From positions 1 to 13,902 of the forward strand of contig CALQZP010000024.1 in NCBI GenBank assembly GCA_943349725.1: a stretch of DNA of 13,902 nt, read 5' to 3'. The notes under the pieces are model-generated. The model was given only the letters and a program-made list of their open reading frames with translations. It had not been told where the DNA came from and ran no database searches. Shown here in pieces: positions 1-6,407 of this stretch (positions are counted from its first letter, which is position 1; every line of letters begins with the position of its first letter). Made by a program: the position numbers and the translations under genes. This DNA comes from Candidatus Nomurabacteria bacterium (GTDB lineage: Bacteria; Patescibacteriota; Minisyncoccia; Phycocordibacterales; UBA10002).

Positions 1-141
1 GGTACAGACTTTTCAAAAGTCAGTGATGAAGAAATCAGACAGGTCGAGAACCTGCTCAACAACAGGCCGCGCAAGAGATTTGGAGGTTTGACACCTTGTG
101 AAGTATTATTAATGAAAACTGGCGTTGCGTTAAAATATTGA
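1..141 (+). CDS. IS30-family transposase, C-terminal fragment (5' part outside window)
   Basis: Frame 1 reads 46 residues, GTDFSKVSDEEIRQVENLLN and onward, to a TGA at 139-141. The stretch LNNRPRKRFGGLTPCEVL is the typical IS30-family C-terminal signature (LNxRPRKxLxxxTPxEV), which lies after the last catalytic acidic residue of the DDE integrase domain. The catalytic residues are therefore outside the window. The terminal inverted repeat follows directly after the stop. An identical copy in opposite orientation closes the window at 13763-13902. The family call is confident; whether the full element is intact cannot be seen. Confidence 0.85.
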   Translation, partial: GTDFSKVSDEEIRQVENLLNNRPRKRFGGLTPCEVLLMKTGVALKY

Positions 142-149
142 ATCTAGCG
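1..149 (+). mobile_element. IS30-family element, right end including terminal inverted repeat
   Basis: Bases 2-149 are the exact reverse complement of 13755-13902, and the two sequences diverge beyond base 149, so the element boundary lies at about 147-149. Read inward on the minus strand, the tip is GCTAGATTCAATATTTTAAC followed by GCAACGCCAG. It closely resembles the tip of E. coli IS30 as I remember it (TGTAGATTCAATTGGTCAAC followed by GCAACAG). The other end and any target duplication are outside the window. Confidence 0.8.
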
Positions 150-395
150 ATGTCGGGAGGTTTTCTTTTGTTTCCATGATGCTTGTTTTTTGAAATTTTT
201 ACGTTTGGGAGCTGTTGCTCCGCGTAGCATAGCACACAAAAAAGAAAAAGATGTGTGTGGATAGTTTAAGGGAATTGGAACAAATATCCCCGATGCATCT
301 TCGTCACACATACTTTATTATTTTCACGGAGCGCAATTCAGCAGGCGTTATAGATAAGTTATAGTTTATGTATAATCCTTCTTGTATAAAAATTG
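150..395. other. Non-coding interval next to the IS30 end
   Basis: No convincing reading frame is seen on either strand. The interval holds a small hairpin (GGAGC at 208-212 with GCTCC at 217-221) and a TATAAT at 371-376 on the plus strand that lacks a good -35 box and would run straight into the 396-428 hairpin. No remnant of a gene interrupted by the IS is recognisable. In particular, nothing here resembles the missing C-terminus of the repeat protein that is cut at the other end of the window. Confidence 0.5.
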
Positions 396-428
396 AACCG
401 CCAGCTCCCGAAAGAGACTGGCGGTTTT
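396..428 (-). terminator. Rho-independent terminator of the secreted-protein gene
   Basis: A perfect 9-bp stem (AACCGCCAG at 396-404 with CTGGCGGTT at 418-426) has a 13-base loop. On the minus strand it is followed by CAATTTTTAT and lies 35 bases past the stop of the 464-2302 gene. The plus-strand side also ends in four Ts, so it may stop transcription both ways. Confidence 0.75.
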
Positions 429-463
429 GCGACTTAGTCGCCGAATTCTAATTTCACTGGGTG

Positions 464-2302
464 TTAGGGTACCACCTTGAGGCGAAAGAATTGGCGTGCA
501 GTGGTCGCCACTGGCATTTGTACGCTGAATTCATCAGCGATTGCTCGCACCTTAGCTCCCATGCTTTTCCAACTGGATAGATCTTCAGTTGACTCCAATT
601 CGTAGTCATATCCCGTTATTGCATCCGAGACTCTAAGCTCAACCAGTCCTTCTTTTATAATCCGGAAATGTGATAGATGAAGCACTTCCTGAATCGGCGA
701 ACCTATAGGAGGAAGACCCTTTAAGCCATACCCGTTGGTCCAGTCTGGAATCTCTTCGCTCCACGCCGAGGCAGTGGGACTCGTTCTTGTGAACGGAGTC
801 CAGATGATGTTGTCTGTATGAGTTGGACCATTCTCAATGTCCGCGACGGTACCGACCACTTTTGGCGACACTGCAAGGTCGGGAAGGAACTCAACCTGGA
901 GGTAGAGACCGTGGTTGCTGAATGCAACTGGGTCTACCACTCGCGATTCAAGTATCAGCTCAAAATGAGCGCTCCCCCCGGCAGGTATCCTCTTTGCTTC
1001 AGTATTGCTATCAAAGAAGATTTCCACAACTCCATTTTTGTTGGTAGCCGGGACAGTGTTTGCCAGAACCCCGTTGTTGCGGAGCTGAAAGGCAGAACCG
1101 GTGATTGTGGGACCGGTAACGATCTTGAAGCTAAGCTTCTTGATCGCCAGATCACTAACCGAATCTGGATTCACCACATCAAAGGTGAGCGCACTGTCCC
1201 CCGAAGTTCCGGTGGTGTCCCTCCTGATGAAGGCAAACTCCGGAACGTTTCGGAAGACACGAATTCCTTCTCCGAGAGGTATCAGTCCACCAGCGGGACC
1301 GGAAATATTTGCTCCGGAATCTGAGCCAACAGCGTAATTTCCGTTGATGCCGACGTTTGTCCCGTCATAGGCAAGATTCACAAATATTCCATGACGCTCC
1401 CAGTTGAATACGTCCTGATACTCCAAATCCGCCTTTGCGACAACCGTTCGTGATGTTCCTTTCGGTATTCTGAACGGGGTGACGTAGCGGGCGACAGCTC
1501 GCTCAACGGTTGCGTTGGGGAAGAATAACGCCTCACCTATCTGTGTGTCTCCGTCAAAGAGAGAAACTCTCCGATTCCAAAACGTAGAACCTGGATACGC
1601 TTGGTCGCTTATGAGTGCGAACGCCGTCTGGCGGATTTCTAAGTCCTCCACATTGTCTGCGATGTAGGTGATTGTCCCAATGGGCACGTCTAGGCGTCCC
1701 GCGGACAGAACCCGATATCTCCATTCAGAGGCACTAGACATCTCTATGGCATACTCGCCATGGGCTACGGCCATAAGCAAAGGCCCCTTTCCATTCCCCA
1801 TAAGTTCGGGAATGACTTTAGTTGCTGTCGTCAGCCCGCTTGCTTGCATTGCGCTCAAGTTGGCTGGAACCGACCATTGGAAGGTACCAGTAGCCGCTGT
1901 GCGAAGGTCAAATCGGAGCGTTAGGGTTTTATAAATCCCTTCCGCTACGATAAGTCCGCTTCCGTCAAGGACGATCAGTTGTGCTCCAGGCTCAATCGGA
2001 TTTAGCGCATTGAAACCTGTTGTAACGGCTGTGTTGCCGTCATACAACCTGACGTTGGTGATGTCGGTGGCCTTTGCTCCATTCTCCACCGTCAGGATAA
2101 GCGGTAGGGTAATTGCCCGAACAGCTTCACCCGACATCGTGGCATCAAGACGAACGGTAAGACCAGAACGGTATTGCCTTACTCCTGCAATAATCGTAGT
2201 ATCCTTAATGTCCGCTGACGATAGCGTGATGGAGGCTCCGAGGGTTGAAGCGGTGAATAACCCATGCACAAGCACGGCCAACACTACAAGAAGATTTTTC
2301 AT
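464..2302 (-). CDS. Secreted multi-module surface protein of unknown function
   Basis: The protein has 612 residues with an N-terminal signal peptide (lysine near the start, hydrophobic stretch about 4-20, likely cleavage near TLGA-S). The mature part is rich in beta-strand and Thr/Val/Gly and seems to hold three related modules, about 24-165, 178-325 and 330-470. Each has a short turn motif (LYDGN, LFDGD, LRNNG) and closes on a strand after an IPxG-type turn (LRFDLR, VAKADLEY, FELILES). The C-terminus (YDYELESTEDLSSWKSMG, later RQFFRLKV) resembles the terminal segment of many secreted proteins from Verrucomicrobia-like bacteria. No catalytic motif, LPXTG or membrane anchor is visible. It starts at the ATG with no Shine-Dalgarno site, about 70 nt downstream of a good promoter, and it is monocistronic. 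Export is well supported; an adhesive or structural surface role is inference. Confidence 0.75.
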   Translation of the reverse strand: MKNLLVVLAVLVHGLFTASTLGASITLSSADIKDTTIIAGVRQYRSGLTVRLDATMSGEAVRAITLPLILTVENGAKATDITNVRLYDGNTAVTTGFNALNPIEPGAQLIVLDGSGLIVAEGIYKTLTLRFDLRTAATGTFQWSVPANLSAMQASGLTTATKVIPELMGNGKGPLLMAVAHGEYAIEMSSASEWRYRVLSAGRLDVPIGTITYIADNVEDLEIRQTAFALISDQAYPGSTFWNRRVSLFDGDTQIGEALFFPNATVERAVARYVTPFRIPKGTSRTVVAKADLEYQDVFNWERHGIFVNLAYDGTNVGINGNYAVGSDSGANISGPAGGLIPLGEGIRVFRNVPEFAFIRRDTTGTSGDSALTFDVVNPDSVSDLAIKKLSFKIVTGPTITGSAFQLRNNGVLANTVPATNKNGVVEIFFDSNTEAKRIPAGGSAHFELILESRVVDPVAFSNHGLYLQVEFLPDLAVSPKVVGTVADIENGPTHTDNIIWTPFTRTSPTASAWSEEIPDWTNGYGLKGLPPIGSPIQEVLHLSHFRIIKEGLVELRVSDAITGYDYELESTEDLSSWKSMGAKVRAIADEFSVQMPVATTARQFFRLKVVP

Positions 2303-2379
2303 TTTTTTACCAATTTTCAGTTTTCAAAGAAGGAATTTCTTGGCGACTCAGCCAGAAATTCCGTTCAAATGTTTGTGAC

Positions 2380-2409
2380 AAATTAGCACGAAAACGGCAC
2401 ACTTGTCAA
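2380..2409 (-). promoter_or_regulatory. Sigma-70-type promoter of the secreted-protein gene
   Basis: On the minus strand TTGACA (2409-2404) is followed after 18 bases by TAATTT (2385-2380). Transcription would begin near 2373, giving a leader of about 70 nt before the ATG at 2302. It lies back to back with the rplU promoter. Confidence 0.6.
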
Positions 2410-2427
2410 GGTCACTCCCAGCGAGGC

Positions 2428-2455
2428 TTGCTTTTTTTTCAATTTTTAGTAATAT
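2428..2455 (+). promoter_or_regulatory. Candidate promoter of rplU
   Basis: TTGCTT (2428-2433), a 16-base spacer and TAATAT (2450-2455). The -10 box ends only 10 bases before the rplU ATG, so the mRNA would have almost no leader. Confidence 0.4.
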
Positions 2456-2465
2456 TTCCACCACT

Positions 2466-2777
2466 ATGTTCGTAGTTATTGAAACAGGCGGAAAACAGTA
2501 TAAGGTCGCGGAAGGGGACTCTATCAAGATAGAGAAGCTTTCGGGCGACTATAAAAAGGGAGATGTGGTTACCTTTGACAAGGTGCTTCTTTCCGATAAC
2601 GGAACCGAGACGACCATCGGCGCGCCCTATATCGCAGGCGCGAAAGTACAGGCAGAAATCGTGGATATCAGTAGGTACCCCAAGGTCAACGTCGTGAAAT
2701 ACAAAGCAAAGAGCAACTACGTCAAACTCCGCGGTCACCGCCAGCCGTATATGAAAATAAAAATTGCCAAGATATAA
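2466..2777 (+). CDS. rplU: 50S ribosomal protein L21
   Basis: The product has 103 residues, the usual length for bL21, a protein of the large ribosomal subunit that binds 23S rRNA. The N-terminus MFVVIETGGKQYKVAEGDSI and the C-terminal signature YKAKSNYVKLRGHRQPYM are diagnostic. The frame stays open upstream to a TTG at 2403, but family alignment fixes the start at the ATG at 2466. There is no Shine-Dalgarno site, and a -10-like box sits just upstream. The gene for L27 (rpmA), the common neighbour, does not follow; a GNAT gene with its own promoter-like box comes next. No strong terminator is seen after the stop, only a short hairpin (AGGAAC/GTTCCT) and a distal T-run. Confidence 0.97.
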   Translation: MFVVIETGGKQYKVAEGDSIKIEKLSGDYKKGDVVTFDKVLLSDNGTETTIGAPYIAGAKVQAEIVDISRYPKVNVVKYKAKSNYVKLRGHRQPYMKIKIAKI

Positions 2778-2859
2778 TTTTTGGTGACGCTCCTATCTCC
2801 CACGCTAAGCCATAAGGACCACAGGAACTTGCGTTCCTCGAACCTACTCCTGCCTTTTT

Positions 2860-2868
2860 TGCTATACT
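2860..2868 (+). promoter_or_regulatory. Extended -10 promoter of the GNAT gene
   Basis: TGCTATACT is an extended -10 element (TGn plus TATACT at 2863-2868) with no clear -35 box. The expected start of transcription falls on the A of the ATG at 2875, which would make the mRNA leaderless. Confidence 0.5.
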
Positions 2869-2874
2869 TTGAGT

Positions 2875-3363
2875 ATGGATTTTAGTATTAGAGAATATAA
2901 GGAAGGCGATCGAGAAGCGCTCAAGGACTGCATGGAAAAACTGCAGGAGTATATTGTGGGTGTTGACCCACTGAAGATGGTTCGTCGTGCCGAAGAATTT
3001 GGCGATGAGTATACAAAGTGGCTCCTTAGCCTAATGAAGGAGGAAAACGGTAGTATCTATTTGGCTGAAAGGAATGGAACAATTATTGGGTGCGTTGCGG
3101 GGATGGTGCCCCTCCAGGCTCCGCACGATATTGCGGGAATGGTTCCCTATAAGTATGGGCGTGTGCAGGAACTCTATGTTGACGAAGAATTTCGCGGGGC
3201 GGGAGTAGGGCAAGCCCTTATGCAGAAAATGGAGGAGCATTTCCGTGCAAACGGTTGTAATGTCGTTTACGTTGAAGTCTTTGCACCCAATACAAACGCT
3301 CACGAATTCTATCGCTCCTGTGGCTATGCCGACCGTGATGTGAACTTGATGAAAAAACTCTAA
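2875..3363 (+). CDS. GNAT-family N-acetyltransferase
   Basis: The protein has 162 residues, a normal length for a single GNAT domain, which transfers an acetyl group from acetyl-CoA to an amine. Motif A is clear: VQELYVDEEFRGAGVGQALM at about 97-116, with RGAGVG as the pyrophosphate-binding loop. Motif B follows as FAPNTNAHEFYRSCGY at about 136-151. The substrate cannot be read from the sequence; cytoplasmic small-molecule or protein N-acetylation are both possible. I prefer the ATG at 2875 over an in-frame TTG six bases upstream because the TTG lies between the -10 box and the expected transcription start. It heads a tight run: the next gene starts 18 bases after the stop, and an MFS transporter follows. 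Confidence 0.88.
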   Translation: MDFSIREYKEGDREALKDCMEKLQEYIVGVDPLKMVRRAEEFGDEYTKWLLSLMKEENGSIYLAERNGTIIGCVAGMVPLQAPHDIAGMVPYKYGRVQELYVDEEFRGAGVGQALMQKMEEHFRANGCNVVYVEVFAPNTNAHEFYRSCGYADRDVNLMKKL

Positions 3364-3381
3364 CCCTTTAGTATTTTACCT

Positions 3382-3543
3382 ATGGACAGAAAGATTATCT
3401 GGCTAGGACTTTTTGTGGGGTCAACGATTGGCGGGTTTATTCCGAGTTTCTGGGGCACGGGTATGCTTTCATTTTCAGGGCTAATTTTTAGCGCGCTCGG
3501 TGGATTCGTCGGTATTTGGTTTGGGCATCGGATAAGCGAGTAA
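3382..3543 (+). CDS. Small two-helix membrane protein (53 aa)
   Basis: The ORF starts at an ATG 18 bases after the GNAT stop and ends 7 bases before the MFS start codon. It encodes MDRKIIWLGLFVGSTIGGFI, a polar turn (PSFWGTG), and a second hydrophobic stretch rich in Gly (GLIFSALGGFVGIWFG) ending in HRISE. Two transmembrane helices with GxxxG-like glycines recall GlsB/YeaQ/YmgE-type small membrane proteins, but I cannot claim membership. TAGTAT at 3369-3374 lies 7 bases before the ATG, so it may also have its own leaderless start. Its tight packing between two genes in the same direction supports it being real. Function is unknown. Confidence 0.7.
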   Translation: MDRKIIWLGLFVGSTIGGFIPSFWGTGMLSFSGLIFSALGGFVGIWFGHRISE

Positions 3544-3550
3544 ACATAGT

Positions 3551-4720
3551 ATGCACCGAAACATTAAACTCCTTAAATGGTTCAACTTTTTTCTGGACTT
3601 CCGGCCGTACGCGCCGGTGGCGATTATTTATTTTGCTTTTGTCACTCATTCGTACGCACTTGCACTTGGAGTATATTCGGTGACTCATATCGCTTCCGCA
3701 CTATTTGAAGTACCCACAGGTGTTTTTTCTGATTTGATGGGAAGAAAGAAAACCATCGTGTGCGGAGCAATCGCAAGTACACTTTCCCTTATCTTTTTTG
3801 CCGTAGGCGGTTCGTTTGAAATTCTTGCGGTTGGTGGAGTGTTTGAAGGTCTTGCACGAGCATTTTTTAGCGGAAATAATGATGCGTTTTTGTACGATAC
3901 ACTAAAAGAGGGACAAAAAGAAACGGAACTTTCCGAGTGGCTAGGTAAGACTGGCGCGATGTTCCAGGTTGGGCTCGGAATATCCGCGGTTATCGGAGGA
4001 TTTATCGCCGAGTCGTCACTTTCAATTGTTATGTGGCTTTCGGTACTTCCGCAATGTATTACCATCTTTCTCGCGCTTAAGATGCGAGACGTAAGGGTAG
4101 ATACAGGTGAAGAGAGCACAAACATCTTCCGCCATTTGGGAGAGGCACTAAACGGTTTTAGAAAGAACTTTCAGCTCCGCATGATTAGTCTCGCCTCCAT
4201 TATTGACTATGCCATTGAGGAAACGATGTACCAATTCTATCCGGTGTTTTTTGCGACACTTTGGCCAACGTGGGCGATTGGCCTCGTCCGCGCACTTTCC
4301 CATGTTTGTTCGGGGCTAGGCTTTTGGTTTGCACACAAACTTATTAAACAGTTCAATGCCTTTCGTTTACTTATCGGTGGCGAACTCTATATGCGCACAG
4401 TTGGACTACTTTCAGTTTTGTTTCCGGGAGTACTATCTCCACTTCTTCTTTCTATCGATACGCACGGCCTTCGGATGGTCGCGCAGGATACGCTTATTCA
4501 GGAGCGCTTTAGCAACAAAGAACGAGCAACCATGGGCTCACTCAATTCTTTTCTGGGAAGCATTTTGTTTGCCATTTCGGCGTACGGCATTGGATATATC
4601 GCGGATATATTTTCTCCTGCGTATGCGATACTTGTCGCGCAAATAACGCTATTTATCGTGGTTATCCTTTATTGGTTGGCATATAAATCCTCCGCTTCGC
4701 AGACTCGGCACCTCCTTTAA
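3551..4720 (+). CDS. MFS transporter
   Basis: The protein has 389 residues and about 11-12 hydrophobic segments, the size of a 12-helix major facilitator. The loop 2-3 signature is visible as GVFSDLMGRKKTI at residues 57-69 (consensus GxxxDrxGRkk), after a first half with two short helices facing VPTGV. The substrate is unknown; drug-efflux or metabolite-export roles are typical guesses for this family. It starts 7 bases after the stop of the small membrane protein and is probably cotranscribed with it. The last ten residues (SSASQTRHLL) and the stop codon are encoded by a copy of a dispersed intergenic repeat, so the original C-terminus has been replaced or extended. Confidence 0.85.
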   Translation: MHRNIKLLKWFNFFLDFRPYAPVAIIYFAFVTHSYALALGVYSVTHIASALFEVPTGVFSDLMGRKKTIVCGAIASTLSLIFFAVGGSFEILAVGGVFEGLARAFFSGNNDAFLYDTLKEGQKETELSEWLGKTGAMFQVGLGISAVIGGFIAESSLSIVMWLSVLPQCITIFLALKMRDVRVDTGEESTNIFRHLGEALNGFRKNFQLRMISLASIIDYAIEETMYQFYPVFFATLWPTWAIGLVRALSHVCSGLGFWFAHKLIKQFNAFRLLIGGELYMRTVGLLSVLFPGVLSPLLLSIDTHGLRMVAQDTLIQERFSNKERATMGSLNSFLGSILFAISAYGIGYIADIFSPAYAILVAQITLFIVVILYWLAYKSSASQTRHLL

Positions 4721-4731
4721 AAAAGGAGGAA
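4685..4731 (+). repeat. Dispersed repeat, copy A (overlaps the MFS 3' end)
   Basis: This 47-base stretch matches 7467-7513 in reverse complement with only two mismatches. It contains the hairpin CCTCCTTT (4711-4718) / AAAGGAGG (4722-4729) and the segment CGCAGACTCGGCACC. It supplies the last codons and the TAA of the MFS gene. The element is too short to encode anything and behaves like a REP-type intergenic repeat. Confidence 0.75.
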
Positions 4732-4741
4732 TTAAAAGCGC

Positions 4742-4770
4742 TTTCAATTTTGGCGAAAAAAGGCTATTCT
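4742..4770 (+). promoter_or_regulatory. Candidate promoter of the ABC-F gene
   Basis: TTTCAA (4742-4747), a 17-base spacer, then TATTCT (4765-4770). The ATG follows 8 bases later, close to the expected transcription start, and no Shine-Dalgarno site is present. Confidence 0.45.
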
Positions 4771-4778
4771 GTGGACTT

Positions 4779-6257
4779 ATGGCCAAAAGCGACACCGTAC
4801 TTAGTTTTGACGCGGTTACGTTTGAGTACGGACCGAATAACCCCATCCTCCACGAGGCGGATTTTTCGTTGCGTCGAGGTATCAAGGTAACGCTTATGGG
4901 ACAGAACGGCGCGGGAAAGAGCACGATTTTTCAACTTATCACAAGCGCTCTTCAGCCGGAGTCGGGAAAGGTAAACATTACGAATGGTGTGACCATTGCA
5001 ACCGCTCGGCAGGTAATTCCTCGCGACCAGATGGAGCTCACGGTACGCGAGTTTTTTGAAAAGTGCTTCCCGAAGAAGGTGTACGACATTGATCCGCGGA
5101 TTGATGAGGTGCTTGAAGTGGTGAACCTCAAGGGACACGAGAAGGTGCACGACCGCATTGTGAAATCATTTTCGGGGGGACAGCAGGCGCGCCTGCTTCT
5201 TGCTTCTGCACTTATCCAGAAGCCCGACCTCCTACTCCTTGATGAACCGACCAACAATCTTGATAAGGCGGGGATTGAGCATCTCACTAAGTTTTTGAAG
5301 GAGTATGCGAAAACCTGCATTGTCATCTCGCATGACTCCGACTTTTTGAACTCATTTACACACGGAGTGCTGTATTTGGACATCTTCACGCACAAAATTG
5401 AGCAGTATGTCGGTGACTATCTTGATGTGGTTCAGCAAATTACGGTACGACTTGAAAAGGAAAACCGAAAGAACGCGCAACTTGCTAAACTCATTCAAGA
5501 AAAGAAAGACCAAGCCAACGTCTTTGCAAACAAAGGTGGGCAAATGCGTGTCGTCGCGAAGCGCATGCGGGAGAAAGCCGAAGCGCTTGAAGAAGAAAAA
5601 GTGGACATTAGAAAAGAGGACAGAACGATTAGGAATTTTACCATACCGTCGCAACCAGAACTTGTGGGAGAGATCTTGCACCTTAGTGCGTACACCGTTT
5701 TACAACATGGAAAGAATCACGGACCCATAAAGCCTGTGGTACGAAAGACAAACCTTTCACTTAAGAAAAATAATCACTTGCTTCTATCCGGTCCGAACGG
5801 AATCGGGAAGTCCACACTGCTTGAGGCTATCGCAAACGGAAAAGCTTCCGGAGCAAAGATTGCAGATGGGGTAAGGGTTGGCTACTACCGCCAAGATTTT
5901 TCCACACTCAATTTTGAGGATACGGTACGCGACTCACTCTACGCGGTTATGCAAAGACAAACTGAAGAGCATCTTCGCTCCGTTGCCGCGGGGTTTCTCA
6001 TTACCGGCGACCTTATGTACAACCGAATCAAAAGTTTGTCGGAAGGACAGAAGGGACTGGTCGCTTTTGCAAGGCTCGTGCTTGAAAAACCAGGCCTACT
6101 CATTCTTGATGAGCCGACCAACCACATCAACTTTCGTCATTTGCCCATCATTGCCGAGGCACTCAATAAATACGAAGGCGCGATGATTCTTGTTTCTCAT
6201 GTGCCGGAATTTGTCGCGAAGATCCGCATCGACGAAATCTTAGACCTAGAAAAATAG
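4779..6257 (+). CDS. ABC-F family ATPase (ribosome-associated type)
   Basis: The protein has 492 residues, two ABC ATPase domains in tandem and no membrane segment, the layout of ABC-F translation factors (EttA, Uup, resistance ABC-Fs). Domain 1 has Walker A GQNGAGKST at 41-49, signature SFSGGQQ at 130-136, Walker B LLLLDEP at 151-157 and switch His in SHDSDF at 184-189. Domain 2 has Walker A GPNGIGKST at 338-346, a degenerate signature SLSEGQKG at 419-426, Walker B LLILDEP at 440-446 and SHVPEF at 473-478. The charged linker at about 220-290 is the P-site-tRNA interaction motif region that contacts tRNA and rRNA in known members. The start follows a -10 box closely. The subfamily cannot be fixed, and a role at the ribosome is inferred from family. 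It stands alone, converging on the ATP-grasp gene. Confidence 0.9.
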   Translation: MAKSDTVLSFDAVTFEYGPNNPILHEADFSLRRGIKVTLMGQNGAGKSTIFQLITSALQPESGKVNITNGVTIATARQVIPRDQMELTVREFFEKCFPKKVYDIDPRIDEVLEVVNLKGHEKVHDRIVKSFSGGQQARLLLASALIQKPDLLLLDEPTNNLDKAGIEHLTKFLKEYAKTCIVISHDSDFLNSFTHGVLYLDIFTHKIEQYVGDYLDVVQQITVRLEKENRKNAQLAKLIQEKKDQANVFANKGGQMRVVAKRMREKAEALEEEKVDIRKEDRTIRNFTIPSQPELVGEILHLSAYTVLQHGKNHGPIKPVVRKTNLSLKKNNHLLLSGPNGIGKSTLLEAIANGKASGAKIADGVRVGYYRQDFSTLNFEDTVRDSLYAVMQRQTEEHLRSVAAGFLITGDLMYNRIKSLSEGQKGLVAFARLVLEKPGLLILDEPTNHINFRHLPIIAEALNKYEGAMILVSHVPEFVAKIRIDEILDLEK

Positions 6258-6315
6258 AGCTGCGCTTTGATCGGTTCAGGAATGAAACGACTTAACAGCG
6301 GGTGTTTTTCTTTGT

Positions 6316-6338
6316 ACGCTTGATTTTACCGCAAGCGT
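6316..6338. other. Small hairpin downstream of the ABC-F gene
   Basis: ACGCTTG (6316-6322) pairs with CAAGCGT (6332-6338) around a 9-base loop. There is no T-run right after it, so a terminator role is uncertain. Confidence 0.35.
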
Positions 6339-6369
6339 TGTATTGCATTGTTGAACTCATCTTTTCGCC

Positions 6370-6407
6370 TTTAGCAAAATTACCACGGCCGTGGTAATTT
6401 TGCTAAA
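6370..6407. terminator. Perfect 38-bp palindrome between convergent genes, probable two-way terminator
   Basis: TTTAGCAAAATTACCACGG at 6370-6388 is followed without spacer by its exact reverse complement at 6389-6407. The GC-rich core (TACCACGGCCGTGGTA) is followed on each strand by ATTTT, as in a rho-independent terminator. It lies between the 3' ends of the ABC-F and ATP-grasp genes and includes the TAG stop of the latter (6403-6405). Confidence 0.65.

Noticed and set aside
371..428. Small RNA from the TATAAT at 371 to the hairpin at 396-428
   Set aside because: There is no usable -35 box, and the transcript would be only the terminator hairpin, which is explained by the minus-strand gene.
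818..1324. Plus-strand frame of 168 codons inside the secreted-protein gene
   Set aside because: It is antisense to a long frame with a signal peptide, promoter and terminator, and shows no domain or signal.
2403..2465. N-terminal extension of L21 from a TTG at 2403
   Set aside because: L21 begins MFVVIETGGKQYKV in the family; the extra 21 residues are promoter and spacer sequence.
2780..2870. Possible minus-strand tRNA because of a GGTTCGA-like string
   Set aside because: No acceptor stem, anticodon arm or D arm could be arranged around it.
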